Positions 26,761 to 35,700 of a DNA stretch of 64,000 bases are shown in pieces (within the stretch, counting starts at the first letter, position 1; each line of letters starts with the position of its first letter). Under the pieces are notes generated by a model that ran no database searches, was not told where the DNA came from, and saw nothing but the letters and a program-made list of their open reading frames with translations. The DNA lies in assembly GCA_041736895.1 (NCBI GenBank), contig JBGSSS010000095.1:10383-74382 (forward strand). The letters run 5' to 3'. This DNA is from JANRLT01 sp041736895. GTDB taxonomy: Bacteria > Planctomycetota > Planctomycetia > Pirellulales > JALHPA01. Made by a program: the position numbers and the translations under genes.

Positions 26761-28617
26761 ATGGACCGCTTATCGTCCGCGGATGATTTCGAGTCCGCTG
26801 CGGCTATGCCGGAAACGGCGCTGTCGGCCGAAGAAGCAAGCTGCCGGGTGCCCGCGAGTTTGCCTCAATCGGCCGAGCGCGAGACGATGGCCCGGCTGCG
26901 GCGGCGGCTCTTGCAGGCGAACATCCTCAAAAAATTTCGCACCGCGCGCCTGCGGCTCGGGTTGATCGTCGTCTTGAGCTTTTGTTTTTGGATCGGATTG
27001 TACATTCTCTTTTCCAAAGGCCTGGAGTTTGTTGCCACGATCGGAGATTTCAAATCAACGATCTTCAACACCTACTTCAGCGCGCTGATGTTGATGCTGA
27101 CGGTTTCGTCGGGGTTGATCATGTACAGCGGCTTGTACCGCTCGGAGGAAACGCGCTTTCTCTTTACACTGCCGATCCGCGGCGAGAGCATCTATATCCA
27201 TAAGCTGCAAGAAGCCGTGTGGTTTGGCGGCTGGGGCTTTCTCTTGACCAGCACGCCGATGCTGGTCGCATCGGGGATGTTAACCAAGGATCCGCCGCAT
27301 CTTGGCGCACCGTGGTACTACTATCCCCTCATGCTGCCGTTTCTGATCTCGTTCATGTACATCCCGGCCTGTTTTGGCGCGATGGTGTGCGTGTTGATCG
27401 TGTCCTGGCTGCCGCGGCGGCGGCGGCAACTGATCATCTGTGGAAGCATCGTGACCCTTTTGGTCATGGGCTGGATCGGCTGGTCGGCATTCGACATGAG
27501 CCACACGTTTTTTACGACGGGTTGGTTTCGAGATTTGGGCGATAAGATGTCCTACACCCAGCAGCGGTTCCTGCCCAGCTATTGGCTCTGTGCGGGTTTG
27601 ATGCAAGCCGAGACCAGCCAGCCGCTCGCCGGACTTGATGTGCAACCCTGGTCGGAAAGCCTGATGTATCTTGCGGTCCTGGTTTCCAATGCGCTGCTAG
27701 TTCATCTAGTTACGGTCAAGATCGCCGGCTCGCGCGTTCGTGCTTCGTATCAGCGGCTGCAGGCGGAGTACACCGTCTCGAATAAACCGAAAGCTCGGGG
27801 AGCAAACCGCTTCCTGGCCGAGAACAAGCAGGGACCGTGGTCTTTTGGCGAGCGCTGGTTTCCAGCCTCGCGGCAATTGCGGATACTGTTGCTCAAAGAG
27901 CTGCGCATCTTCTGCCGCGATCCGGTGCAATACATTCAGTTCATTATCTTCACCGGTCTGCTGGCCTTGTACTTGGTAAATCTGAAAAAATTTCCCTACG
28001 AGGGGGAGCAGGCGACGATGATCGGGTTTTTGAATCTGGCCGTGGTGGGCTTGATTCTTTCGACGTTCACTACCCGGTTTATTTATCCGATGATTAGCCT
28101 CGAAGGGAAGCGGTTCTGGATTTTGAATATGCTCCCCGTCGACCGGGGGATGATCCTGATTGCCAAATTTCTCTTCGCGGCGGTCGGTTCGTGGGTGCCG
28201 TGCGCGTCGTTGATCTTGCTCAGCGATTGGATGCTGGATGTGGCCCCGTGGATGATGTGGCTGCATCAATGGATCGTCGTCGAACTCTGCTTTGGCTTGT
28301 CCGGACTAGCCGTGGGGCTAGGGGCGTTGATGCCCGACTTGCGCGAGGAAGCGCCGTCGAAGATCGCCGCGGGATTCGGCGGAACGCTGAATCTGGTGCT
28401 CAGCGCGCTGTATATCTTGATCCTCGTCTTGTTTACGGCCGTCCCGTCGCAGATGGGCGCACTGCAAAATCACGCCCTGGCAACTTCCTGGGTTGGCTGG
28501 CTGGGGGCCGATGAAACGCTCTGGATCGCGCAAGGGATCAATGCGATCCTAGCGCTCGCGGCATCGTGGGGCGCGATGCACATGGGGATTCGCGCGTTTC
28601 GCCAGCAAGGGATCTAG
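26761..28617 (+). CDS. ABC-2 type transporter permease
   Basis: 618 residues with about 12 hydrophobic segments (LIVVLSFCFWIGLYILF, LILSTFTTRFIYPMISLEGK, LSALYILILVLFTA). It resembles large bacterial ABC-2 exporters of the YP_/PF16949 type, which hold both transmembrane halves in one chain. The cytoplasmic N-terminus (about 70 residues) is acidic and disordered. An earlier in-frame start would overlap the ATPase gene heavily and is rejected. Confidence 0.85.
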   Translation: MDRLSSADDFESAAAMPETALSAEEASCRVPASLPQSAERETMARLRRRLLQANILKKFRTARLRLGLIVVLSFCFWIGLYILFSKGLEFVATIGDFKSTIFNTYFSALMLMLTVSSGLIMYSGLYRSEETRFLFTLPIRGESIYIHKLQEAVWFGGWGFLLTSTPMLVASGMLTKDPPHLGAPWYYYPLMLPFLISFMYIPACFGAMVCVLIVSWLPRRRRQLIICGSIVTLLVMGWIGWSAFDMSHTFFTTGWFRDLGDKMSYTQQRFLPSYWLCAGLMQAETSQPLAGLDVQPWSESLMYLAVLVSNALLVHLVTVKIAGSRVRASYQRLQAEYTVSNKPKARGANRFLAENKQGPWSFGERWFPASRQLRILLLKELRIFCRDPVQYIQFIIFTGLLALYLVNLKKFPYEGEQATMIGFLNLAVVGLILSTFTTRFIYPMISLEGKRFWILNMLPVDRGMILIAKFLFAAVGSWVPCASLILLSDWMLDVAPWMMWLHQWIVVELCFGLSGLAVGLGALMPDLREEAPSKIAAGFGGTLNLVLSALYILILVLFTAVPSQMGALQNHALATSWVGWLGADETLWIAQGINAILALAASWGAMHMGIRAFRQQGI

Positions 28618-28702
28618 AAATGCAAAAAGTCAAAAGTCAAAATGCAAAAGTAAGTTGCATTTCATTTTGCATTTTGCCTTTTTACTTTTTACTTTTGCAT
28701 TT
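28618..28702. terminator. Palindrome filling the gap between convergent genes
   Basis: AAATGCAAAAAGTCAAAAGT and TTTTTACTTTTTACTTTTGC arms plus inner TTGCATTTCATTTTGCATTT words make an A/T-rich inverted repeat. It occupies the whole 83-bp gap between the permease stop and the response regulator stop. It could terminate both transcripts. Confidence 0.7.
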
Positions 28703-29327
28703 ATTCATGCCGCACGGCCCAGACGGCCGCTTGGGTTCGGTCGCTGACGCCAATCTTGCGCAGTAGATGTTGGATGTGCTCTTTGACTGTTTCGTAGCTG
28801 ATTCCGAGGGCCAGGGCGATCTCTTTATTGGTGAGTCCGTGCGTCAATTGCCGCAGGACTTCGGCTTCACGCTGCGTGAGCACGATGCCGCCGATCGGGA
28901 CGGATTTGCCTGCGGTGGTGATGCCGGCAATGCGGCGTTTTTCTTCCGAGGTCCAGGTCTCTGCGCCCGTGGCGGCTTCCTTGAGGACCGAGATCAAGCG
29001 GGCGTGATCGTCGGTTTTATAGACGAGCCCCTGGGCGCGAAGTGCCATGGCGCGGGCCAGGTAAGTCGGGTTCTCCGAACTGGCGTACATCACAACCGGC
29101 AAACGCGGATTGTCGCTCTTCAGCCGCAGGAGCGTGCTGAACCCATCGAGCGGGGCCATTTGGATATCGAGCAACACGACGTCGGGCTTGGAGCGGCTGA
29201 GAAGTTTCAGAGCCGCTTCGCCCGAGCCGGCTTCGCCGGTGATTTTGAGATCGCTCTCGGCCAAGAGGGCGCGAACCCCCAGCCGGACGACTTCGTGATC
29301 ATCGACGACAAAAACCTTGACGGACAT
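28701..29327 (-). CDS. NarL/FixJ-family response regulator (REC + LuxR HTH)
   Basis: 208 residues. The receiver begins VFVVDDHEVVRLGVRALLAE, with the phospho-acceptor aspartate in PDVVLLDIQMAPLDG and the conserved K region altered (VYKTDDH). The C-terminal LuxR domain reads LTQREAEVLRQLTHGLTNKE with TVKEHIQHLLRKIGVSDRTQ. It should activate or repress genes when phosphorylated; no sensor kinase is in the window. It is followed upstream by a 394-bp gap (29328-29721) with no supported gene. Confidence 0.95.
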   Translation of the reverse strand: MSVKVFVVDDHEVVRLGVRALLAESDLKITGEAGSGEAALKLLSRSKPDVVLLDIQMAPLDGFSTLLRLKSDNPRLPVVMYASSENPTYLARAMALRAQGLVYKTDDHARLISVLKEAATGAETWTSEEKRRIAGITTAGKSVPIGGIVLTQREAEVLRQLTHGLTNKEIALALGISYETVKEHIQHLLRKIGVSDRTQAAVWAVRHE

Positions 29328-29721
29328 CGAAACCCTGCGGAGCGCTAGAGACGGAAACCCTGCTGCCCCTCAGCCTAAATATGCCCCACTCGATAATCCT
29401 GCCCAGGATGATGCAACTGTCGGCATGGACGATTCCGCGCGGTAGACTGCCCTGTGCGTCGGAGTAGTTGGGTTCGGGATGACCGTGGCCTAACTTGGAA
29501 TCGTCGCCCCTTGCACGATTGCACGTTAATATGCTGCGGATGTCCCTAAGACGACAACCACCCATCTGGGGAATTTTATTGGAACAAGCGAGCTCGCGCG
29601 GGAATCAAGTCAATTCAATCTGGTTCAACATCATTCCAAGCTGCTTGTATTGCATTGGTCATTATAGAGCACGAGTTGCATCGCGTGCATCGGCAGAAAT
29701 TTTTTGTCTTTGAAAATCAAA

Positions 29722-30642
29722 CTACTGTTTTACAAATAACAAGGCACGCTGGGCTTGGGCCGCGAGATTCACGCCAGTCAATTCCGACCAGGCCGCTGAC
29801 ATTTCTCCAAAAAATGCTCCTGGCTTGCCCGTTCCAATGGGCTTTCCATCAACACTGGTGACTGCAAGTAAACAGAATGTGGTGCTGGTAGCGACAATCT
29901 CATCAGCCGTGAACAACTCACTCGGCTCGATGGGCCGTTCTTCGCAAACGAACCCGCGCGCCGTGGCGAGTTCCTTGGTCACTTGCAAACTGACACCGGG
30001 CAGGATTCTTTCACGCGGCGGATGAATCATGCGGTTCTTGGTGATGATCGCAATATTGGCCGCGCTCGTTTCATTCACCATGCCCTCGGAATCAAGCAAG
30101 AGCGCGCGGGCACCCGGCTGCTGAGCCTCGGCCCAACGATCGGCCAAGTGGTAATGCATCCGGCTGCGGCATTTCAGTTCCGCGGGCCAGCACTCGGTTG
30201 GGATCTGCTGTTGCGGCGCGATCCGCAGTGCGAGCCCCCTTTGAATCGCGCTGGCCCAGCGCGCGAAGGGCAGCGGATAACTGTGAATGATCGTCGTGGG
30301 ACCATCGTTGACCGCGCGGGCAAAGGTTCCGAAGCTTCCGGGCGTGATGGCGATCACCAGCCCGAGGTCATCGCCCGGCAGCAACAGTGTCGAGTTGTGC
30401 TTGGCTACTTGTTCCGCGGCAAAGGACAATTCGGCCAGACTATCCGGCGGCGTTGTGCCGACGATCTCGAGCGAACGCGAGAGCCGCCGCCAATGATCGT
30501 CCATCCGAAACAGCTTGCCGCGAAATGTCCGAAGCTGTTCGCTCACGGTGATACCCATGACAAACCCGGCGTCTGTGGCCGGAATCACGGCTTCGCGCGC
30601 CGCCACAAAATGACCGTTCAAGTAAGCAATGGGTTCAGTCAT
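29722..30642 (-). CDS. Class IV aminotransferase (BCAT/DAAT/ADCL-like)
   Basis: 306 residues from the ATG of MTEPIAYLNG. VIPATDAGFVMGITVSEQLR and FRMDDHWRRLSRSLEIV are the usual N-terminal features. AELKCRSRMHYHLADRWAEA contains the region of the PLP lysine, although the classic motif is altered and the lysine of ELKCRSR is the probable Schiff-base residue. MVNETSAANIAIITKN and LPGVSLQVTKELA bind cofactor phosphate. Substrate could be branched-chain or D-amino acids, or aminodeoxychorismate. Confidence 0.88.
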   Translation of the reverse strand: MTEPIAYLNGHFVAAREAVIPATDAGFVMGITVSEQLRTFRGKLFRMDDHWRRLSRSLEIVGTTPPDSLAELSFAAEQVAKHNSTLLLPGDDLGLVIAITPGSFGTFARAVNDGPTTIIHSYPLPFARWASAIQRGLALRIAPQQQIPTECWPAELKCRSRMHYHLADRWAEAQQPGARALLLDSEGMVNETSAANIAIITKNRMIHPPRERILPGVSLQVTKELATARGFVCEERPIEPSELFTADEIVATSTTFCLLAVTSVDGKPIGTGKPGAFFGEMSAAWSELTGVNLAAQAQRALLFVKQ

Positions 30643-30767
30643 ACGGCCATTGTAATCTGCGAGGTGAGTGTTGCGAGATGCATCCAGCAAAGAGATTCAG
30701 CAAGTTTGAAATCTGTAGCAATCGATTACTCCCCGCGGATTCATCTGTTACACTCGTAATCGCGTCT

Positions 30768-30831
30768 CTAAGCCCAGGGGCTCCGCCCCCGGGAGCGATG
30801 CTCTGCCAGGGGTCGGAGCCCCTGGGCTTAG
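30768..30831 (+). repeat. Compound inverted repeat with perfect 18-bp arms
   Basis: CTAAGCCCAGGGGCTCCG (30768-30785) is complementary to CGGAGCCCCTGGGCTTAG (30814-30831). Internal CCAGGGG and CCCCCGG words allow smaller hairpins. It lies upstream of the Gfo/Idh/MocA gene and contributes codons to a false longer start. The same arms occur at 53918-53992. Confidence 0.9.
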
Positions 30832-30877
30832 GATGAAACGATTCTTCGACACCACAAAACTCACTATAACGTTACCC

Positions 30878-31840
30878 ATGCTCCGTTTTGGAATTCTCGG
30901 CTGCGCGCGGATCTGCCGCCGTGACATGCTCCCTGCCATGCACGCCGCGCCCGATCTCGAACTGGCAGCGATTGCCAGCCGTCGTCCGGGCGAAGCGGCG
31001 AAATGGGCGGCCGAGTACAACATCCCGCGCAGTTACGAAACCTACGAAGCGATCCTAGCCGATCCGGGCATCGATGCTGTATATCTGCCGCTGGCGAATG
31101 AACAACACAAGCCCTGGGTCTTGGCCGCGGCTGCCGCGGGGAAGCATGTGCTCTGCGAGAAGCCGCTGGCACTTGATGCGGCCGAGGCCGAGGAAATGGC
31201 TTCGGCCTGCCGCCGCGCGGGCGTGATGTTGATGGAAGCATTCATGTGGCGGCATCATCCGTGGGTTGCCGCGGCACAAGAAATCATCAGTTCTGAGAAG
31301 ATCGGAGAATTGCGTCTGATCAAGATGGATTTCTCTTTTTCGATTCAGCCCGGCGATTGGCGGCTCGATCCGACGCGCGGCGGCGGGGCGCTATTTGATC
31401 TTGGGTGCTACGGGATCAATCTGTCGCGCTTGTTCGCCGGCGGCGAGCCGACTGAAATCATCGCGCGTTCGCAGATGAGCGAATCGGGCGTCGATCTTAC
31501 AACGGCGATGATTCTCCGTTTTGCGAATGGGGTGACGTCGCTCTTGGATTGCAGTTTCGAATGCCTCGATCGCAACCGAATCGAGTTGGTTGGGACCAAT
31601 GGCTCGTTGGAATTGTCGAGCGGTGTCTTGCCGCCGGAAGAAGCGGAGATGATCGTCACGACGTCGAGCGGCAAAGAAACAAAACGTTTTCCCAAGGCCC
31701 ACCAGTTCGTTGGCGAACTGCTGGCGTTTGCAGCGGCGATCAAAGAAGGCCGCCTCCCCACGCCGGCCGAAGACGGCCGCGCGAATATGCGCGTCCTCGA
31801 AGCGGTCAAGAAAGTAGCGTGGGCTTCAGCACACGCGTGA
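30878..31840 (+). CDS. Gfo/Idh/MocA family NAD(P)-dependent dehydrogenase
   Basis: 320 residues from the ATG of MLRFGILGCARI. LRFGILGCARICRRDMLPAM is the Rossmann dinucleotide motif, HVLCEKPLALDAAEAEEMA holds the EKP signature lysine, and FMWRHHPWV, GGGALFDLGCYGINLSRLF (with the catalytic D and Y/H region) complete the family pattern. It oxidises a sugar or cyclitol-like substrate, unknown. The last nine residues (KVAWASAHA) and the stop are encoded by a copy of the GTGGGCTTCAGC repeat, so the original C-terminus was probably different. Confidence 0.93.
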   Translation: MLRFGILGCARICRRDMLPAMHAAPDLELAAIASRRPGEAAKWAAEYNIPRSYETYEAILADPGIDAVYLPLANEQHKPWVLAAAAAGKHVLCEKPLALDAAEAEEMASACRRAGVMLMEAFMWRHHPWVAAAQEIISSEKIGELRLIKMDFSFSIQPGDWRLDPTRGGGALFDLGCYGINLSRLFAGGEPTEIIARSQMSESGVDLTTAMILRFANGVTSLLDCSFECLDRNRIELVGTNGSLELSSGVLPPEEAEMIVTTSSGKETKRFPKAHQFVGELLAFAAAIKEGRLPTPAEDGRANMRVLEAVKKVAWASAHA

Positions 31841-31868
31841 AAGCCCGCGGCGTAAGCCTGGGCGTCAG
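31812..31868 (+). repeat. Decayed GTGGGCTTCAGC copy plus GAAAGCCCGCGGCGTAAGCC element
   Basis: AAAGTAGCGTGGGCTTCAGC matches the 5' part of the 7683 repeat, but the right arm has changed (ACACGCG). It is followed by GAAAGCCCGCGGCGTAAGCC, which recurs inverted at 36950-36980. The first part is in frame with, and ends, the dehydrogenase gene. Confidence 0.8.
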
Positions 31869-31885
31869 AAATGCGAATGCGGAAT

Positions 31886-31973
31886 CACCGAGGAGCGGAG
31901 GAAATTCAGAGCAGCACCGAGAAGAGAGAAGCAATTGGGGGCTAAGGGATCAAGGGGTTAAGGGACTAAGGGA
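31886..31973 (-). repeat. Inverted copy of the GAATTTTCTCC repeat, then GGGGTTAAGGG words
   Basis: 31886-31922 is the complement of the 4855/22646 element (CGGAGGAAATTCAGAGCAGC). Directly after, 31938-31973 holds A/G-rich near-tandem words (GGGGCTAAGGGATCAAGGGG). They fill the gap between the dehydrogenase and birA. Confidence 0.65.
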
Positions 31974-32007
31974 AGATCGATTAGAGTTCCTGAGCCACTT
32001 CAACTTG

Positions 32008-32778
32008 CTACAAATCTTCGCTGCTCAGCGTCCCGCTATAAAAAGTCCGCAATCCGCTTTCGGTTTCAAGCTGCAAGCCGCCATCCGCGGCGATTCCGAG
32101 ACAGCGGCCCGCGTGATGCAGGTCGCCCTGGCGGAGCAGCAGCATTTGCCCGCGCTGCAGCGCGAGGGCCGCGAATTCGCGGCCCAATTCTGATGGCTGT
32201 TCGTAGAGCAAGCGCAGAGCAGCGCGCAACTCATGGAGCAACGAGACCAAGAGCGCTGCGGCATCAACCGGCGAACCGATCAGATCGCGCAGTGTCACGG
32301 CAGTCGCGCGTAATTCGGCCGGGGCCTCGTCGAGCGTGTTGTTGCTGTTCAGGCCGATCCCGATGATGACCCGCCGCGGGGAGAGCGCTTCGGTCAAGAT
32401 GCCCGCGAGCTTGCGCTGCCCGACGTAAACATCGTTGGGCCAATGCAGCCCCACGGTTTCATCCGTCAGCAAGCCGCGCACGGCGTGACATACAGCAACT
32501 CCGGCCGCGAGCGCCAGTTGCGGCGGCAGCGGCGCATCCGACTGCGCGGCAAATTCCGTCGGGTCGATGACCAAGCTCGTCGCCAAGGCCCCCTGCCCCG
32601 TCCACCAGCGATGCTTGCCGCGCCCGCGTCCGCCGGTTTGCAAATCGGCCCCGATCAAACATGGCAGCGGCGCGCCCGCTTCGATGAGCTCACGCGCGCG
32701 ATCCTGCGTCGAGCCAAGTTGCTCGTGCCATTCGATTTGTTGGAGCCAGGGAACTTGTTCGCGGAGTTGTGACAGCAT
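32008..32778 (-). CDS. birA: Biotin--[acetyl-CoA-carboxylase] ligase
   Basis: 256 residues. GSTQDRARELIEAGAP, the biotinyl-AMP loop GGRGRGKHRWWTGQGALATS, GLHWPNDVYVGQRKLAGIL and VIIGIGLNSNNT are the class I biotin ligase signatures. There is no N-terminal helix-turn-helix, so it is the monofunctional form and does not repress biotin genes. It attaches biotin to the BCCP subunit of acetyl-CoA carboxylase and to other carboxylases. The C-terminal SH3-like domain is present (ALQRGQMLLLRQGDLHHAGR). Confidence 0.95.
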   Translation of the reverse strand: MLSQLREQVPWLQQIEWHEQLGSTQDRARELIEAGAPLPCLIGADLQTGGRGRGKHRWWTGQGALATSLVIDPTEFAAQSDAPLPPQLALAAGVAVCHAVRGLLTDETVGLHWPNDVYVGQRKLAGILTEALSPRRVIIGIGLNSNNTLDEAPAELRATAVTLRDLIGSPVDAAALLVSLLHELRAALRLLYEQPSELGREFAALALQRGQMLLLRQGDLHHAGRCLGIAADGGLQLETESGLRTFYSGTLSSEDL

Positions 32779-32800
32779 GGAATTGGTCGAGCTCGCCTTT

Positions 32801-32829
32801 CATTGTCCATTATCAATTGTCAATTATCC
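32801..32829 (+). repeat. ATTGTCCATTATCAATTGTC repeat
   Basis: A-T rich words ATTGTC/CAATTG/TCAATTATCC. A related inverted copy is at 37951-37982. Just upstream of birA. Confidence 0.6.
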
Positions 32830-32978
32830 ATTTTTACTTCTGACGCTTCACAAGTGATAGCTAGTCGCAAACTTTAATGATTCTTTGTCTCGCTCTTGAC
32901 CATTTTTGTGCGCTCGGGTATCTCCCTTAATCGCGAAATACTCGGCGGGGGCCGAAATCAATTGGGATCTGCCACAAT

Positions 32979-34244
32979 ATGGCGTGGATTGGCCGCACGA
33001 TGATTGTTCTTGGTTGGCTGGCATGGCCGGGGCTGTTGCTTGCGCAGGCCCCCCCGCGCGTGCAATTGCCGACCGCCGTCCCGCAAACCAACGCACTCGC
33101 GCCGAGCAATTGGAGCCCCCCGCCCGGTTACGGGCCTCCGCCGGCCCAGCCATACGCTGGCGCGCCGGTTCCAAGCAACGTTTATCCGCCAGGCACTCCC
33201 TATCCGCCGGCTACTGCTTATCCGCCCGGCGCGGTGGCCCCGCCGCCGAGCAATATTCCGTTCGATCCGTATTCGACCAACCCCGGGGCTTATGGCGCGG
33301 CACCGCCGATCAATCCGGCGGCTCCGTATGCGCAGCCGTATGGCGGGCAAGCACCATATTATCAACCCGGTCTGAGTGGTCCAGAATCATTGTATCCCAA
33401 CGGCATGCCATTCAATGAGCCGAGCTTTGGCATGCCCGATGTGAGCCAATATACAAAGCTGCTGCAGCGGCTGCGCTTTTCGCAATCGTGGCTCGCTGGC
33501 GGCGATGATCCGCGCGACCTAGAAGTCATGGATACCGAGTTTTCTGGCACGTTCGATGTGCCGCTGTTCAACCTGCAGGAGCACTTCCTGATCACTCCTG
33601 GTTTTGCTTTGCATCTTTGGGATGGACCCGATGGTTCAACGGGCGCCGATCTGCCGGGGCAGACTTACGACGCGTATCTCGATGTCGGTTGGAATCCGAA
33701 GTTCACGAATTACTTCGGGGCCGAACTCGGCGCTCGTGTCGGCGTGTATTCCGACTTTGATACATTTTCAAGCGATAGCGTGCGGGTCATGGGCCGCGGG
33801 CTCGGGGTGCTGAATTTGTCACCGACCTTGCAGGCAAAGCTCGGCATCATGTACATCGACCGCAATGAAATCAAAATGCTGCCGGCGGGCGGGTTGATCT
33901 GGGATCCAAGCGAAGATCGTCATTGGGAAATCTTTTTCCCGCGTCCGAAATTCGCGCAGCGGCTCAGTACCGTTGGCAACCACAACATCTGGGCGTATTT
34001 AGCCGGCGAATATGGCGGCGGCGCGTGGACCATCGTCCGTTCCGCGGGTTTCACCGACAGCTTTGACTACAACGATATCCGCGTCACGATCGGTGCTGAA
34101 TGGATTCCGCTCGCCAAGACCGGCCCGAGCGGATTCTTCGAAGTCGGGTATGTCTTCAAGCGAAATCTGTTCTACGTCAGTCAGATTCCGGGGAACTTTG
34201 ATTTGCCGGATACGTTTATGCTACGCGGTGGTTTTTCCTACTAG
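32979..34244 (+). CDS. Exported protein with proline-rich segment and beta-rich C-terminal domain (paralogue 1)
   Basis: 421 residues. The signal peptide ends GLLLAQAPP (about residue 23). Residues 25-150 are low-complexity P/Y/G/A (YPPGTPYPPATAYPPGA). From about residue 170 there is a beta-strand-rich region (FLITPGFALHLWDGPDG, YDAYLDVGWNPKFTNYFGAE) ending in the terminal aromatic motif TFMLRGGFSY, typical of an outer-membrane barrel. It shares this domain with the next gene. No enzyme motif. It is likely an outer-membrane or surface protein. Confidence 0.78.
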   Translation: MAWIGRTMIVLGWLAWPGLLLAQAPPRVQLPTAVPQTNALAPSNWSPPPGYGPPPAQPYAGAPVPSNVYPPGTPYPPATAYPPGAVAPPPSNIPFDPYSTNPGAYGAAPPINPAAPYAQPYGGQAPYYQPGLSGPESLYPNGMPFNEPSFGMPDVSQYTKLLQRLRFSQSWLAGGDDPRDLEVMDTEFSGTFDVPLFNLQEHFLITPGFALHLWDGPDGSTGADLPGQTYDAYLDVGWNPKFTNYFGAELGARVGVYSDFDTFSSDSVRVMGRGLGVLNLSPTLQAKLGIMYIDRNEIKMLPAGGLIWDPSEDRHWEIFFPRPKFAQRLSTVGNHNIWAYLAGEYGGGAWTIVRSAGFTDSFDYNDIRVTIGAEWIPLAKTGPSGFFEVGYVFKRNLFYVSQIPGNFDLPDTFMLRGGFSY

Positions 34245-34354
34245 GCAGAAAAGATGCGGCGGCATTTTTGTAGCACATAGCGTTAGCGAGGGCGACAAAA
34301 AAATGAGGATCACTCACTAGCACACGCAGATCGCTGTGCAACTTGGAAAAGTCA

Positions 34355-35686
34355 ATGCCTGAGTTCATCCACTACCGCGCTTGGCTTCGTGACCATGTCA
34401 CGCGGTCGTGCGCGCGATGGTTGATGGCAGCACTCTATCTTTCAATCGGAGTTTTCAATTCTGCTGAAGCCTTGGCCCAAGAACCGTGGGCCTTATCACG
34501 CCCGGCTCAACAACGACAGCTTTATTCAACGAGATTCGTGCAACAACCCGGCCGCGTCGCTCCGGGACAGTACACACAAACTGGGACTCAGGATCTACTA
34601 ATCCCGCTGCCGCCATTCGAGCCGAGTGAGCGGCGCGTCGCCTTGGCTCCGCATGGTTATGCCAGCGGACAACCCGGCCCTGTTACGCCCGAGGGAGCAC
34701 CGCTCGGCGGAATTCCCGAACAACCGCTGGGCCAGCAATATGCGCCGGTCTTTGATCCGCCGCCGGCGATGATCGGCCAGCCATATTTCGAAGGGATGAT
34801 CTACGAGCCAACGGGCCCCGAAGCCGTGGTTTATCCAAACGGCGTGGTGATCCATGAGGCCGACGATTTACCCGTCTCGGTCAATGGCTTGCCGCCCGGA
34901 GCGAAGGACGGTGTGCTGCAAAAAGTCGAATTGCAGCAGACGTACCTGCCCGATCTGAGCGGCGATAGCCTGAGCGTTACCGATCTGGAGAACAGCGTGA
35001 CGTTTGGCGTTCCGTTTCCGGATCGGGACTCGCCGCTGCTGGTGACGCCCGGGTTCGATGTGCATTTTCTGAGCGGCCCGACGTCGACCGATTTGCCGGC
35101 GCATCTCTACGATACCTATGTGACCGTACGTTGGGTGCGGCGCATCCCGGACAGCAATATCTTGCTCAACAGTTCGGTCTCGCCCGGTTGGTTTTCCGAT
35201 TGGGAGAGCAACGAAACCGATGCGCTCCGCGCGCCGGCGCAGAGTTTGATCATCTACGAATACTCGCCCCAAACGCAGTACATCGTCGGCTTGGTTTACT
35301 TGAATCGCGTGGATGTCAAGTTTCTTCCTGCGGTCGGTTTGATTTACCAGCCCAACGAGGCCGTGCGGATCGAGGCCGTTATGCCGCGGCCGAAAATCGC
35401 TGTTCGCGTCCGGCAGAATCGGCGGTTCGAGGATTGGCTCAGCATCGCCGGCGAGTTCGGCGGCGGACAATGGGCGATCGAACGCGCCGATGGACGCGAC
35501 GACATCTTGGTCAACCGTGATTATCGCGTCGTGCTGGGGTTGGAACGTAAGAACATGGTCGGCATGCTCGGCGGCCGTCTCGAACTCGGCTACGTCTTTG
35601 GCCGCGTCTATCAGTATCGGCTCACCAACGACCCCGAATACGAACCGGCCGATACGGTACTGCTGCGCGGCGGGATTATTTATTGA
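34355..35686 (+). CDS. Exported beta-rich protein (paralogue 2)
   Basis: 443 residues from the ATG of MPEFIHYRAW; a TTG four codons earlier is weaker. A late hydrophobic segment (WLMAALYLSIGVFNSAEALA) is the export signal. After a P/Q-rich region, residues of about 210-443 align with paralogue 1: LLVTPGFDVHFLSGPTSTDL, KFLPAVGLIYQPNE (versus KMLPAGGLIWDPSE), VMPRPKIAVRV, IAGEFGGGQWAIERA, ending TVLLRGGIIY. Tandem duplication and divergence is the simplest reading. Function unknown. Confidence 0.78.
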   Translation: MPEFIHYRAWLRDHVTRSCARWLMAALYLSIGVFNSAEALAQEPWALSRPAQQRQLYSTRFVQQPGRVAPGQYTQTGTQDLLIPLPPFEPSERRVALAPHGYASGQPGPVTPEGAPLGGIPEQPLGQQYAPVFDPPPAMIGQPYFEGMIYEPTGPEAVVYPNGVVIHEADDLPVSVNGLPPGAKDGVLQKVELQQTYLPDLSGDSLSVTDLENSVTFGVPFPDRDSPLLVTPGFDVHFLSGPTSTDLPAHLYDTYVTVRWVRRIPDSNILLNSSVSPGWFSDWESNETDALRAPAQSLIIYEYSPQTQYIVGLVYLNRVDVKFLPAVGLIYQPNEAVRIEAVMPRPKIAVRVRQNRRFEDWLSIAGEFGGGQWAIERADGRDDILVNRDYRVVLGLERKNMVGMLGGRLELGYVFGRVYQYRLTNDPEYEPADTVLLRGGIIY

Positions 35687-35700
35687 TCTACCAAAACGCG

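Noticed and set aside
29340..29530. Possible antisense 5S rRNA remnant (GGGTTCGGGATGACCGTGG)
   Set aside because: Only about 18 bases resemble the 5S complement; the rest of the gene cannot be aligned, and no stems are preserved.
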